Shown here piece by piece: positions 17,769 to 28,000 of a stretch of DNA of 64,000 nt; positions within the stretch are counted from its first letter, which is position 1, and each line of letters begins with the position of its first letter. The position numbers and the translations under genes are program-made. The DNA comes from Leptothoe kymatousa TAU-MAC 1615 (GTDB lineage: Bacteria; Cyanobacteriota; Cyanobacteriia; Phormidesmidales; Phormidesmidaceae): contig NZ_JADOER010000010.1 in the NCBI RefSeq assembly GCF_018739865.1, positions 1 to 64,000 on the forward strand, written 5' to 3'. The notes under the pieces are model-generated. The model was not told the origin of the DNA and did not search any database. It saw only the letters and a program-made list of their open reading frames with translations.

Positions 17769-19136
17769 ATGACTATTGCCTCAGAAGAGTTTAATAGTGT
17801 TTCTACTGCTGATCAATCCTCCCCAGCTTCCCAGCAGTTAAGCTACTTCCGCACCCTAGCCTATGCAGGTATTGTGGGGGCGGCGGGAGGCTTAGTGGCA
17901 ACAATTTACTATTTTGTCCTAGAGCAGCTGTTAGAGATTGTTTGGGATTCAGGTCGAGAGTTTATTCTGGGTTGGTTTCCAGCTTGGCTACCCCACTGGC
18001 ACTACACCTGGATCGTGGCCACGGTTGGCGGTCTAGGGGTGGGACTTTGTCTCTATTTTCTAGGGCTGCCGGGGGAAATGGCTTTAGTGATCGACCGAGT
18101 GCACGATGCTGGGCGACTAGATCCAAAACAAACACCGGGGATGATCGCCACGTCTTTAGTCTCGATTACGGCGGGGGGGAGTTTAGGGCCAGAGGCGCCC
18201 CTGGTGCAAATTAACGGTAGCTTGGGCAGTTGGATTGCGGAAAAGCTCAACCTGACTCTGGAGAATACGCGGGTGATGACGTTTTGCGGCATGGGTGCGG
18301 CCCTAGCCGCCTTCTTTGGCGATCCCATTGGTGGGCCGATGTTTGCCCTAGAGATTCCCCATCGGCGCGGACTAGAGTACTACGAAGCCATTATTCCGGC
18401 TATGGTAGCTGGGATTTGTAGCTTCGCTGTATTTCGCATGGGCACAGGTCTGGAGGTGGGTGGCATTTATAATTTTGGTCGCTTTGGGGTGCTGCCCAAT
18501 CTTTCTTGGTTCAATCTGCTGGAAGGGGCTTTATTGGGTCTGGTGGGTGCCCTGGCCGGTATCCTGTTTATTGGCATTTTTCGCCTAGTGAAGTGGATGA
18601 TCCAGAAGATCGAGCATCGTCATATTCTGTTGGCGTTGATGGGTGGTCTTGGTATTGGTTGGATTGCGGTGCTTTACCCGGCCACCTTATTTTTTAGTGA
18701 ACAACAAATTGAAACGGAGCTGCTGGCCCAGTCCGCATCCTTGGGGGTGATTACGTTGCTGGGCATTTGCTTGACCAAAATGGTGGCAATTTGTTTCACC
18801 ATCCACGGTGGCTTTCGCGGCGGCTTTATTTTCCCCCTATTTTTCACCGGGGCCAGCCTAGGGTTGGCCATTGCCTTTGGCATACCATCGATTCATCCCA
18901 CCATTGCTGTACTGTGCTGCATGGCGGCCATTAATGTGGCTATTACTAAAACCCCCATTAGCACCACAATTATTTTGACGGTACTGTCGGATACGACAAT
19001 TTTGCCGGTGATTGCGATCTCAAGCTTTACCAGTTTCCTACTCACTAGCAACATTGGCCTGCTCAAAACCCAGCGCGCCAGAGCCACCGAATCCCTATCG
19101 GGTTTGGATGTTACCGAAGCAGAGGCGGGCGCATAG
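17769..19136 (+). CDS. ClC-family chloride channel/antiporter, 455 aa
   Basis: An inner-membrane voltage-gated-type chloride channel or Cl-/H+ antiporter with about ten or more membrane helices. The three selectivity-filter stretches are present: GLPGE (variant of GSGIP), GSLGPEAP containing the gating glutamate, and GGFRGGFIFP (GxFxP). A Gly-rich start (YAGIVGAAGGLVATIYY) marks the first helix. There is no C-terminal CBS pair, which some family members have. The usual proton glutamate of antiporters cannot be placed by eye, so channel versus exchanger is open. The stop codon falls inside the first unit of a 15-bp tandem repeat, so the last few residues (EAEAGA) may come from repeat expansion. 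Confidence 0.92.
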   Translation: MTIASEEFNSVSTADQSSPASQQLSYFRTLAYAGIVGAAGGLVATIYYFVLEQLLEIVWDSGREFILGWFPAWLPHWHYTWIVATVGGLGVGLCLYFLGLPGEMALVIDRVHDAGRLDPKQTPGMIATSLVSITAGGSLGPEAPLVQINGSLGSWIAEKLNLTLENTRVMTFCGMGAALAAFFGDPIGGPMFALEIPHRRGLEYYEAIIPAMVAGICSFAVFRMGTGLEVGGIYNFGRFGVLPNLSWFNLLEGALLGLVGALAGILFIGIFRLVKWMIQKIEHRHILLALMGGLGIGWIAVLYPATLFFSEQQIETELLAQSASLGVITLLGICLTKMVAICFTIHGGFRGGFIFPLFFTGASLGLAIAFGIPSIHPTIAVLCCMAAINVAITKTPISTTIILTVLSDTTILPVIAISSFTSFLLTSNIGLLKTQRARATESLSGLDVTEAEAGA

Positions 19137-19261
19137 AAAGCGGGCGCATAGAAAGCGGGCGCATAGAAGGCGGTCGCATAGAAGGCGGTCGCATAGAAGT
19201 GCGGGCGCATAGAAAGCGGGCGCATAGAAGTGCGGTCGCATGGAAAGCGGTCGCATAGAAA
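19125..19261. repeat. 15-bp tandem repeat, nine units
   Basis: Nine units of the form GCGG[GT]CGCATAGAA[AG] run head to tail, with one extra T after units 5 and 7. The first unit overlaps the end of the ClC gene and supplies its TAG stop. On the minus strand the units read as an open Ala-Phe-Tyr-Ala-[TP] pattern, but with no start signal this is not called as a gene. The GCGG[GT]CGC core is close to the HIP1 octamer. Confidence 0.9.
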
Positions 19262-19270
19262 TACGCTGGA

Positions 19271-19309
19271 AGAGAATATAGAGGCACGGGCGAAAATTCT
19301 ATATTCTCT
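19271..19309. terminator. Bidirectional terminator hairpin
   Basis: A perfect 12-bp inverted repeat, AGAGAATATAGA (19271-19282) and TCTATATTCTCT (19298-19309), with a 15-nt loop. It lies between the convergent ClC and kelch genes. A short T-run follows on the plus strand (CTTTCT), weak but positioned for both directions. Confidence 0.6.
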
Positions 19310-19326
19310 TTCTAGGGTAATAGCCC

Positions 19327-20409
19327 TTATTCCTGGGGCCAGGGCAATCGAAAGATTGTTGTACTGGTTTCGTTACTGCCGTATTTGATAAACCCACCAG
19401 ACACATAAATGTGCCCATTGTGCACAAACGCCCCATGGGCATAGCGGCTTTCCGGTAGGGGGGCCAGCTCTTCCCAGCTGCCTAAATTACCGTCGCTGTC
19501 CACCGTCGCCGCATCAACGCGAGACAAAACGCCGCTGCTGCTGCCCCCCGCGATCGCAACCAGGGTTCTATCCACCAATACAGTTGCATGGCGCTGTCGA
19601 GCCGTAATGGTATTCACTGGTTCAAAGGGGGAGAGGGTATTATCCGGCAGAATATCTGCGGCCCACACCTGGTCTAGGAGTTGGCTGGGCCTAAACTGTT
19701 GGGTGCCTGCGATCGCAAAAATACGATTATCCACCGTGGTGGCCGTCACCCAGCCCACCGTGGTGGGAAACGATGCCAGCGGCTGAAACTCTCCCACGGA
19801 GCCATCGTCATTAATGGTGGCGGTAAACACCTGATCCATGACTGTTGTATTATCCGGGCGAAAGGTGTTGCTCCCCCCAATCACATAGAGCTGGTTATCC
19901 AGGGTGGTCACGGCGTGAATTGTCAGCGGTTCCGGTAATTTACCCACATCCTGCCATGCGGTAATATCCCCCTGCTCGTTGGGCACCGCCCGCAAAATCC
20001 GGTCGGTCACCTCACTGCCGTCCCAATAACCGTTGTCGCCGCCCATGACATAAAAAGCGCCCTTGTGGATAGTCACCGTATGGTGCTGCAGCTTCAGGGG
20101 CAGTGGAGCCGTGGTGGGTTGCCAATCACCCAACGGACCCTCCGGTGTGAAGGCCGCAAAAAAGACATCCCGGTGAATGCCTTTGGTTTCATTCCAGCCG
20201 CCAATCACGTAAACAAAGTCCCCCAGCACCACCATCTGGTGGGATTCTAACGACGTTGGTAGCTGGCCCACGTCCTGCCAGGGAGAGTTGGTGGCGGGTT
20301 GACTGGGGGCCGCTGGCTCAGAGATGGGCGGGACCGCGCAAGCCATGGGAACCATCGCCACAGTCAGGGCTAAGCCTACGGATGCAAATGCTCGACGACG
20401 TTTCACCAT
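19327..20409 (-). CDS. Kelch-repeat beta-propeller lipoprotein, 360 aa
   Basis: A probable periplasmic or surface lipoprotein. The N-terminus MVKRRRAFASVGLALTVAMV is a signal peptide ending with the lipobox PMAC. The rest holds about six kelch-like blades, each with a double-glycine strand turn (VYVIGG, FYVMGG, LYVIGG, FAIAG, VAIAGG, IYVSGG) and spaced Trp/Tyr. Such propellers bind partners or sugars, and no catalytic residue is evident. I chose ATG at 20409 rather than an in-frame TTG seven codons upstream because it starts directly with the basic n-region and is preceded by GGTGGGA. Confidence 0.85.
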   Translation of the reverse strand: MVKRRRAFASVGLALTVAMVPMACAVPPISEPAAPSQPATNSPWQDVGQLPTSLESHQMVVLGDFVYVIGGWNETKGIHRDVFFAAFTPEGPLGDWQPTTAPLPLKLQHHTVTIHKGAFYVMGGDNGYWDGSEVTDRILRAVPNEQGDITAWQDVGKLPEPLTIHAVTTLDNQLYVIGGSNTFRPDNTTVMDQVFTATINDDGSVGEFQPLASFPTTVGWVTATTVDNRIFAIAGTQQFRPSQLLDQVWAADILPDNTLSPFEPVNTITARQRHATVLVDRTLVAIAGGSSSGVLSRVDAATVDSDGNLGSWEELAPLPESRYAHGAFVHNGHIYVSGGFIKYGSNETSTTIFRLPWPQE

Positions 20410-20484
20410 GGGTCCCACCCTATTGATCAACAGCTACCCAGAGGATACCGAAGTAATCTGATACTACCCTGAGATTTTTGCAGA

Positions 20485-23400
20485 TTATGGGGCCACCCCC
20501 TCCAGGGTTTCATCGGCAACATCATACAGGGCTTGCAGTTTCTCTAGGGTCTCCTCTTCTGCCTGCCACAGTCCGCGACCGCTGGCTTCAATCATTCGCC
20601 CCACAATATTGCGAAAGGCTTCTGGATTCGCCTGCCGCAGGCGATTGGCCATATCCTGATCCAACGCATAGGTCTCAGCTGCTTGATCATAGACCCAGTT
20701 ATCCTGGAAGCCGGTAGTGCCGCCCCAGCCCACCAGTGCGGTCATCCGCTGGGAGATTTCGTAAGCTCCGCCGGACCCCTGATCGGCCATGGCCTCCGCC
20801 CATTTTGGATTGAGCAGCTTAGTGCGATATTCCATGCGCAGCACATCTTCCAGTTTTCGCGGGGTGGTGTCCTGGGAAAAGCTTTCCACAAAGCTGGCGG
20901 TCACCCGCTTGCCCTGCTTTTTCTCGGCGGCTTTTTTCAGGGCGCCGGTATTGGCATAATACTCTTGAATATCCGTGAGGCCATATTCCACCGAGTCAAT
21001 TTGCTGCACAATGCGGCCGGTACTTTGCAGTAGGGTGTTGAGCACTTCCGGGCGGGCCTGACCCTTGTCGCTGCGGCCATAGCTAAAAGAGTTGCGATCG
21101 CGCCACGTATCCGCCAGTTCATCCCCCGATTCCCAGTTAGAATCCACCACCCGGTCATTGACCAAAGAGCCATAGTCCCCAGCCGGGTTCGAAAACAATC
21201 GCGCCGACACATTTTCCACCCCCTGGGCCTTTAGTTCCAACGCATGCTTACGAATAAAATTCTGTTCTGGGGGCTCATCCGCTTCCGCTGCCCGCAAAAA
21301 CAAATCGTCCAACAGCTCAATAATATTCACAAAACTGTCGCGAAAAATGCCAGAGAGATTGCCCAGAATATCAATTCTGGGATGCTCCATCTGATCCAAG
21401 GGAGTTAGCCCATAGCGCACAATGCGCCCGGTACCTTCTTTTATGGGTTCCGCCCCCACCAACTCCAGCAAAATCCCCAGGGATTCTCCCTTTGTTTTAA
21501 TCGCATCCAGCCCCCACAGCATCACCGCCACCGTTTCAGGATATTCGCCAGAGTCTTCTAAATTCTGAGCAATCAGCTTCCGACCAATGGCCCGACCCCG
21601 TTCATAGGCCGCCGGGGAGGGCATCCGATAGGGGTCCAGGGCATGGATGTTGCGCCCTGTGGGTAATGCCCCCGGACCATCCCGCAACAGATCGCCACCG
21701 GGGGCAGGGGGGATATATTCCCCATTCAGCCCCCGCAACAGATTAGTCAGCTCATCCGTGGTTTGAGCCAGCCCTTGGCGAATGGTGATGGCCTCATCTA
21801 ATAGCAGCGGCGTTAAGGGTTCACTGGCCGGATAGCGTTTGGCTAAGACATCGACCTGGGGCTTATCCGGTAGGGTATTGGCCGCAATCTGTTCTATCAG
21901 TTCCGGTGACAGGCGTTCGCCAAAGTACGCTTCTAAATAACTGTGAATATCGTCCACATCCGGCGACTGCCCCAGAACATGGAGACCGCTGGAAAACAAT
22001 CGATTTTCTAAGACCTGTAAATACTCATAGAGGGTAACAAAGTACTGATCTAGCACCGCATTGCTAAACAGCTTGGCATTGTCGAGGGTAAACTCCAGCC
22101 CCTGGGCCTTTAGCTCCGGTAGCGGGCAGTCGGTTGCCAAACCAGTGTCCGTAATCTTAGTGAGAATGGCATCTTGCAATACCCGGTTGGCCTGGGGATC
22201 TTCTCGAAACTCAGCGATCAGCTCCCGCAAAGCGATCAGTTCCTTATAAAGTCCCGCCCGTCCATAGGGGGGCACATTGTGGGACACCAGCACCCCATAG
22301 CCCCGCCGCTTCGCCAAAATCGACTCCGACGGATTGTTGGCCGCGTACACATACAGGTGGGGCAAATTCCCCAACAAAATATCCGACCAGGAATAGCCCG
22401 TATTCCCCAACGGCGACCCCGGCAGCCATTCCACCGTGCCATGCATACCAAAGTGCAACACCGCATCGGCCCGAAAGTCTTCTTGCAACCAGGAATAGAA
22501 AGCCGCGTACTGGGGGTGGGGCGTCAAATCCCGCTCAAACATCAGCCGCATCGGGTCCCCGGCCAGACCCAACGGCGGCTGCACCCCAATCCACACATTC
22601 CCCAGCTGAATCCCCCCCACATGAAAGTCTTCTCCAACGGTTTTAATCCCACTCTGAGTTAGAGACTGCCACTGTTTTTCGATTTTTGAAGTTTTCAGGT
22701 ATCCCAGCCATTTCTCTAAGGTTCGCACATTTACCTTAGCTGGAATAGAAAGTTTAGGGAGTTCTCCTTTTCCTCCCAGTAGCACCGTGGGCTGAGCGGA
22801 GTCGAAGCCCATCCACTGATTCTCATCATCCGCCACCTTCACCCAATCAATAACAGTCTCTCCATCTTCAGGCAGCTCTCCCACCCGATACCCCTGGACC
22901 TTTAACGCATGCAACAACGACAAAAGAGACTTCGGCACATTTAACAATGCCGCTGTGCCAGTGGCCCCATAGCCAGGGGGAAATCCATAAAGAATAATAG
23001 CCAGCTTGCGCTCCTGGGTTTCTTTCCGCCTCAGCTCAATCCACTTTTTCACCCGTCCCGTCAGCCGTCGCACCCGTTCCGGCACTAGATAAATCTGATC
23101 CCCCACCAAGCCCCCCAACGGTATCGGGTCAATGGCACCATCCAGTTCCGGCAGGGCATAGAGTACCACACTTTGCAGTCCCCCCACCCCCTGGCGGGTC
23201 CAGGAATGAATATCCTGGATCAACAACGGTGCCGCCACAAAGTAGGGCACGTTCTTCGCCCCCAAAATCTTTTTCGCCACCGCCACCTGGCGTCCCGCTT
23301 CCATGGACCCCGCCGGTCCCCCCACCAGGGGAAAACCAATGGTGGACACAATGGCATCCACCCGCACCGCTTCTTTAGAAAGAGACGGACAGTCCACATT

Positions 23401-24339
23401 GCCCAATGCCCGCTGCGCCTGTTCATAGCCCGTGGTCATCAGGTCCCGCACCGCCACATGGCCCTCCACCCCATTGATAAAAATGGGCACCGGCACCAGC
23501 CCCGCTTCCTCAAAATAACGAATCAACTGGGGGATATACGCCTGATTCGTAATCACATGCTTGCGATATAGCAAAATGCCGACACGGGGCAGATCTTGTC
23601 CATTGGAGACGTTTTGCAAATCGCGTGAGGGCTGAGCGGAATCGAAGCCCGGCCTCTGCCCATACCAATCCACATACGCCCTCGGCGACTCAAAATATCC
23701 TTCATACTCCGGATGCAACAACCCAATATTCGGTGTCTCAATCACCGCCGGAATCTCCCCCACGGTCAATCCCAAATACTTTTCTGCCAGCACCCACAGC
23801 ATCGACGCCACATTCTCAGTACCGCCCGCATTCCAGTAGCCGTAGATAATCAACCAGTTGCGCAGGTCCTGCACCTTCCGCGCGGGAATATATTTCAGTA
23901 GCTTGGGGCCAATTTTTAGAAAGCTAATATATCCGGCCAGTTTGTCCTCTTCCTTGCCGCTGCCAAACTTGCTGAGGATAAACTGCACCGGTTTGGGCAT
24001 TCCGCCGCCTTGCTTACCAGGCTTTTCGCCAATGACGAATTTGCCTAGCTGGGTGAGGGCCATCAGCTCCAGGGCCGATTCGAATACTAGGCGAATGGGA
24101 GTGTCCTGGGCTCGTTCCCGGAGCCAGAGGACTTGGTCGTAGTCGAAAATTAGGCTGGCGAAAAAGACGTCGGCTCCGTCCAGGGCTGCTGCTATGGCAT
24201 CAGGTTGGCTGGTGAGGTCAGCGTCACAAAATACCCGAATGTCCAATTCAGGGCAGCGCTGCTGGGCTAGATCGGCTGCCTGCTGGTATAGCTGTGTATT
24301 AAAGGCTTCAAACCCGGCAATTAAAACAATCCGTGGCAT
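20485..24339 (-). CDS. Magnesium-chelatase large subunit, ChlH/BchH-like, 1284 aa
   Basis: The porphyrin-binding subunit type that inserts Mg2+ into protoporphyrin IX with ChlI and ChlD. Landmarks are the N-terminal domain (IVLIAGFEAFNTQLY), GYWNAGGTENVASMLW, and the conserved core HFGMHGTVEWLPGSPLGNTGYSW, then PHLYVYAANNPSESILAKRR. Length is close to ChlH (~1330) rather than CobN. The N-terminal ~250 residues look unlike the main cyanobacterial ChlH I remember, so this may be a second paralogue; CobN-like cobalt chelation is a less likely alternative. Two GFDSAQP heptapeptides (about residues 231-237 and 510-516) are encoded by a palindromic repeat. No chlI or chlD lies nearby. Confidence 0.88.
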   Translation of the reverse strand: MPRIVLIAGFEAFNTQLYQQAADLAQQRCPELDIRVFCDADLTSQPDAIAAALDGADVFFASLIFDYDQVLWLRERAQDTPIRLVFESALELMALTQLGKFVIGEKPGKQGGGMPKPVQFILSKFGSGKEEDKLAGYISFLKIGPKLLKYIPARKVQDLRNWLIIYGYWNAGGTENVASMLWVLAEKYLGLTVGEIPAVIETPNIGLLHPEYEGYFESPRAYVDWYGQRPGFDSAQPSRDLQNVSNGQDLPRVGILLYRKHVITNQAYIPQLIRYFEEAGLVPVPIFINGVEGHVAVRDLMTTGYEQAQRALGNVDCPSLSKEAVRVDAIVSTIGFPLVGGPAGSMEAGRQVAVAKKILGAKNVPYFVAAPLLIQDIHSWTRQGVGGLQSVVLYALPELDGAIDPIPLGGLVGDQIYLVPERVRRLTGRVKKWIELRRKETQERKLAIILYGFPPGYGATGTAALLNVPKSLLSLLHALKVQGYRVGELPEDGETVIDWVKVADDENQWMGFDSAQPTVLLGGKGELPKLSIPAKVNVRTLEKWLGYLKTSKIEKQWQSLTQSGIKTVGEDFHVGGIQLGNVWIGVQPPLGLAGDPMRLMFERDLTPHPQYAAFYSWLQEDFRADAVLHFGMHGTVEWLPGSPLGNTGYSWSDILLGNLPHLYVYAANNPSESILAKRRGYGVLVSHNVPPYGRAGLYKELIALRELIAEFREDPQANRVLQDAILTKITDTGLATDCPLPELKAQGLEFTLDNAKLFSNAVLDQYFVTLYEYLQVLENRLFSSGLHVLGQSPDVDDIHSYLEAYFGERLSPELIEQIAANTLPDKPQVDVLAKRYPASEPLTPLLLDEAITIRQGLAQTTDELTNLLRGLNGEYIPPAPGGDLLRDGPGALPTGRNIHALDPYRMPSPAAYERGRAIGRKLIAQNLEDSGEYPETVAVMLWGLDAIKTKGESLGILLELVGAEPIKEGTGRIVRYGLTPLDQMEHPRIDILGNLSGIFRDSFVNIIELLDDLFLRAAEADEPPEQNFIRKHALELKAQGVENVSARLFSNPAGDYGSLVNDRVVDSNWESGDELADTWRDRNSFSYGRSDKGQARPEVLNTLLQSTGRIVQQIDSVEYGLTDIQEYYANTGALKKAAEKKQGKRVTASFVESFSQDTTPRKLEDVLRMEYRTKLLNPKWAEAMADQGSGGAYEISQRMTALVGWGGTTGFQDNWVYDQAAETYALDQDMANRLRQANPEAFRNIVGRMIEASGRGLWQAEEETLEKLQALYDVADETLEGVAP
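22789..22810. repeat. Palindromic dispersed repeat inside chlH-like gene, copy 1
   Basis: A 22-nt element with GGGCT...AGCCC ends and the core GAGCGGAGTCGA. It is in frame and encodes G-F-D-S-A-Q-P on the minus strand. It differs at one base from the copy at 23629-23650. Cores of this kind (TTCGACTCCGCTCAG) are widespread small palindromic repeats in bacteria. Confidence 0.8.
23629..23650. repeat. Palindromic dispersed repeat inside chlH-like gene, copy 2
   Basis: The same 22-nt element as at 22789 with one substitution (GGAATCGAAG instead of GGAGTCGAAG). It is again in frame and again encodes G-F-D-S-A-Q-P, in a probable surface loop after WYGQRP. Confidence 0.8.
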
Positions 24340-24516
24340 TCATTGGGACCCATTGCAGCCCATTGATTTTAACGAATTTCAATACGTGAAGCTCAATACG
24401 ATGCTCGGGAGAGACCTAAATTACGATTAAAAACGAAAGTAGGCTTTCCCAGAGGGAAATTCCAGAGATCCTAATCTTGAGTCAGAATGGGGCTGAACGT
24501 TTGTAAAATACACACC

Positions 24517-25014
24517 ATGGGCAAAGTCAAACCCTTCCGCCTCGACGACAACACCATCATTTATGTCCAGTCTAACGAAGATATTGACACCACCGAACTA
24601 ACCCAGTCTATAGAAAACAATGACCTGGAAGATGACCCGGCATTGCCCGGTTCAACATCCCCAAGTTCTGATACCGATGAAGAAGTAGAAGAATATGGCC
24701 GTGTTTCCAAAGGTTGGCAGTATCCCAACCGTCACGGCACTTCACGCTCTAACGACTCTGCTGAGCAACCAGCCACGGCACCCCAAAATACCCCAGCCCA
24801 GCGGGTGGGCACCTTGGTCAAAGCCTATACCACCCACCTGATTAAAGACATTCGCGACACCGCCCTCACCGACGTTGAGGTGGAGAAAGTAGTGCTCGAA
24901 TTTGGCATTGGCCTGGATACTACGGCCCAAATCCCCTACATTGCGTCTAGCTCTGTGGAATGCAGCGTTAAAGTTGCCATCGAGTGTAAGCTCACCCCGC
25001 CATCTAGCGACTAG
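24517..25014 (+). CDS. CU044_2847 / trypsin-co-occurring domain 1 (TRYPCO1)-like protein, 165 aa
   Basis: It starts MGKVKPFRLDDNTIIYVQ, resembling the beta-strand start of the family, passes through a ~75-residue acidic, Ser/Pro-rich linker, and ends with a domain containing LIKDIRDTALTDVEVEKVVL, FGIGLD and CSVKVAIECKL. That N- and C-terminal pair matches the CU044_2847 family, described as a domain co-occurring with trypsin-like peptidases and other conflict-type effectors. The long linker is unusual. No peptidase partner is encoded next to it. An upstream ATG at 24487 is possible; neither has a clear ribosome binding site. Its 3' end overlaps that of the convergent haemagglutination gene by 11 nt. 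Confidence 0.68.
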   Translation: MGKVKPFRLDDNTIIYVQSNEDIDTTELTQSIENNDLEDDPALPGSTSPSSDTDEEVEEYGRVSKGWQYPNRHGTSRSNDSAEQPATAPQNTPAQRVGTLVKAYTTHLIKDIRDTALTDVEVEKVVLEFGIGLDTTAQIPYIASSSVECSVKVAIECKLTPPSSD

Positions 25015-28000
25015 CGTGCTGACAAACCGATGCGTGAAACGTGTCCATTTCGTTGGCTGTGGCCACAAAGCGAACGCTTCCGTCCGTGATTAATACCGTT
25101 TGGGCCTCGACTGCCGCAGGTTCATCGGTGCCCGTCGCCATCGTTGCTGTGCGATCGCTATTTAGGTCCTTGTTGATACCTTGCTCAAAGGTGCTTTGTC
25201 GCTGATCGATCCAGGTGTTGCTACCGTGTAGGGGTTCGGCTGGATCAAGCGCCACTCCCCCCTGCCCGGAGGTTACCAGTGAGTTGGTTACCGCATTGGC
25301 TTCGCACGATTTCGCCACGGTGTTATTCCCTTTAAAATCTTCGGTTAAAATCGATAGCCCCTGGGCCAAATCTACTTCCAGGGTGTTTAACTCCACCGTT
25401 CCTTGCAAATCTGGCCCGAGCTCGGAACTGGCGGTAATATCGCTTTCAGCCGTTAGCACCAGACGATAATCTGTGCCCAGCAGGCTTTGGGCATTCACCA
25501 CAATTTGTCCACCAAAGCTTTCCTCCGCATTGGCGGTAATGTCACTGTTTTCCAGGGCAATTAGAAAATCAGCATCGATTAAAATGTTGCCCCCAACGGC
25601 GGTTCCCCTGGCATCGGTGGCGACCAGGCTACCATTGCGCAACAGCATTACCGGTGACGTAAAACTCAGGTTACCCTGACCCCCAGATGCCGTAATTTGG
25701 CTGTTGTTTAAGTATAGAATCTGGGGAGAATTGACAACAATATTGCCCGCATCGCCTGAGCCGGTCGCGTTGGCTATAAACTGACTATTGTTCAATAACC
25801 GCAGATTATTGGCGGTAAGATTTAAGTTGCCGCCACTGCCGGTGCCCGCCGCACTGCTGCTAATTTGACTCTCGTTGTCCAGGATAAAGTCACTGGCTGA
25901 AACAGTAATATTTCCTTGCTCACCGCTGAGGGTATCGGCATTGAGGCTCGCCAGATTTGATAGCTGAATAGTGTCCCCTGCCAGGCTAATGTTGCCAGCA
26001 GGTCCGGTGCCTGATGGTGCCCCACTTAGGCGATCCACATTACTTACATCTACGGTGGCCATATTTTGAATTGTTATTTGGGGAGCCGTCAGGGAAATAT
26101 CGCCCCCGGAGCCGTTACCCACCACCGCCCGGCTGTAAATCCCGCTGATCAACGTTTCATCTATGCCAGTTCCGGTCAGTTCAATCGAGTCTTGGGCTGT
26201 GACAATGACATCGCCGCCAGCCCCATCACCAAAGGTGCTATTCGAAATATAGGCCCCGTTACTCACCTTTAGCTGGTCCGTATCGATGCGAATCACACCG
26301 GCGTTGCCCGCCCCTGCCGGATCGCTTACCTCGGCAGAAATAAAGCTAGGCGATTCCTCAGTGGCAAACACCAGGGGAGAAAAACTAGCCACTCCCGCAA
26401 AGGCCTCCCCTGAACCATCTACTTCAACCGTGTTGGCGACAATATTAATGTTTCCACCATTGCCAGTGCCGCTATTAGATGAGCTTAGCTGGCTGCCATT
26501 CAATATCCTTAGGTTAGGGGTATTAATGGTAATATCCCCGGCATTACCGCCTACGGCCAATGGATTACCAAATTCATCTACGGGCGCAGCTTCTGTGATC
26601 AGTCTTGTTAATGCAGGAAAGAATGCAAACTCTGGCAATTGCCCATCGAGAGTAACAGACTCTGTTGCGGTGATGGTGAGATCGCCTGCATCACCCCTGC
26701 CACGGGTGAATATCCCTGTAAAACTGCCCTCGATTAACGACAAGCGCTCTGTGGTGATGGTGACATCGCCGCCATCACCATTGACACCAAAGCCAACAAA
26801 GGTCCCAAACACACTAATGTTGGAGGTAAGATCCATCTCCCCGATGGTCATATCTGTGGCGTTAATGGTGACATTGCCAGCATCGCCATCGCCATTAGTT
26901 TCGGCGATTAAAATTCCCCCTCCCGAGATATTCAAGCTCCCGGTATTGATGGCAATATCAGCGCCAGCACCTGTGCTACCGCTAGGGACTACCGTCGTCC
27001 AGGTACTGTTGACCACTGGGTCAAATTGTGGAGAAGGGGGGATTGCCCCAGTATATGCAGCTCCTTCGATGGTAATGCTGCCCGGTGAAATCGCTTGTAA
27101 AGAACCTCCATCCGTACTGCCCAAAGTCTCTAAGAGAATCGCGCTGCCACTGTTGAAATCCATCGTGTTTGCCAACAGTTGTACGTTCCCCGATGGGTCA
27201 CCGCTAACGTCAATGGCTCCTGCCCCAGTCACCACCAAATCGCCCAATTCTGTACCAGAGGGTAAATCAATAGTGGGAATGCCAGCATTTAGCTGGAACG
27301 GTAAAAGTCCGTCTGTTGTATTGCCCAGGGGTAAATAGCCGGTGGAGATCGCTGCTATTTCCACCGTTCCTCCAGGGGTGGTAATCTTGCCCCCATCTAG
27401 GGTCACATTTCCCCCTAGCAGTGCCAGGGAATGGTCCGCCGGAACAACCAAACCATCGTCCGTACGAAAGCTCGTATCCAGAAGTTGTGTGGCCAGATCC
27501 ACAACAATTTCACTACCTGAATCATTCACCCGAATTTCACCGGGGGCTGCACCATATTGCAAACCAACGGGGGTACTAACGGTGAGTAGGGGAACTGCCC
27601 CAGGCGCTGTTGCACTAAAGCTATCCCCGTTGCCAAAATCAATCGATTCCGCTGTGGTCACCACAAATGAACCATCAATATCCAACTGGGCATCTGCACC
27701 AAAAATCACTCCGTTGGGATTAAGCAGAAATAAATCAGCGGCACCATCAATGCCTAGGGTGCCTGAAATATTAGACGCACTGCCGCCCGTCACTCGGCTA
27801 AATATGGTGTCGATTCCTGTCGGATCCTCAAAATAGACCCGCTCCCCTGTCAGCACATTAAAGTCTTGAAAGCTGTGAAATAGACTATTGCTGCGAGTGG
27901 CCCCGCCTTGAATCAGGGTGGCAGCGCTGCCGTTAACTGTTGCCGCTGGATTAACGATGGAGTTTTGATCGCCGGGATTGCTGGAAGGCGTTAGCGTAGT

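Noticed and set aside
18893..19225. Minus-strand frame encoding Ala-Phe-Tyr-Ala repeats
   Set aside because: It is the reverse reading of the 15-bp tandem repeat plus ClC coding sequence; no start site.
26000..26700. CRISPR-like periodicity in the haemagglutination gene
   Set aside because: Repeats are diverged beta-helix codons in frame, not identical direct repeats with spacers.
26286..27338. 350-aa plus-strand frame opposite the haemagglutination gene
   Set aside because: Pro/Ala/Ser-rich shadow of a clear secreted protein on the other strand, with no domain.
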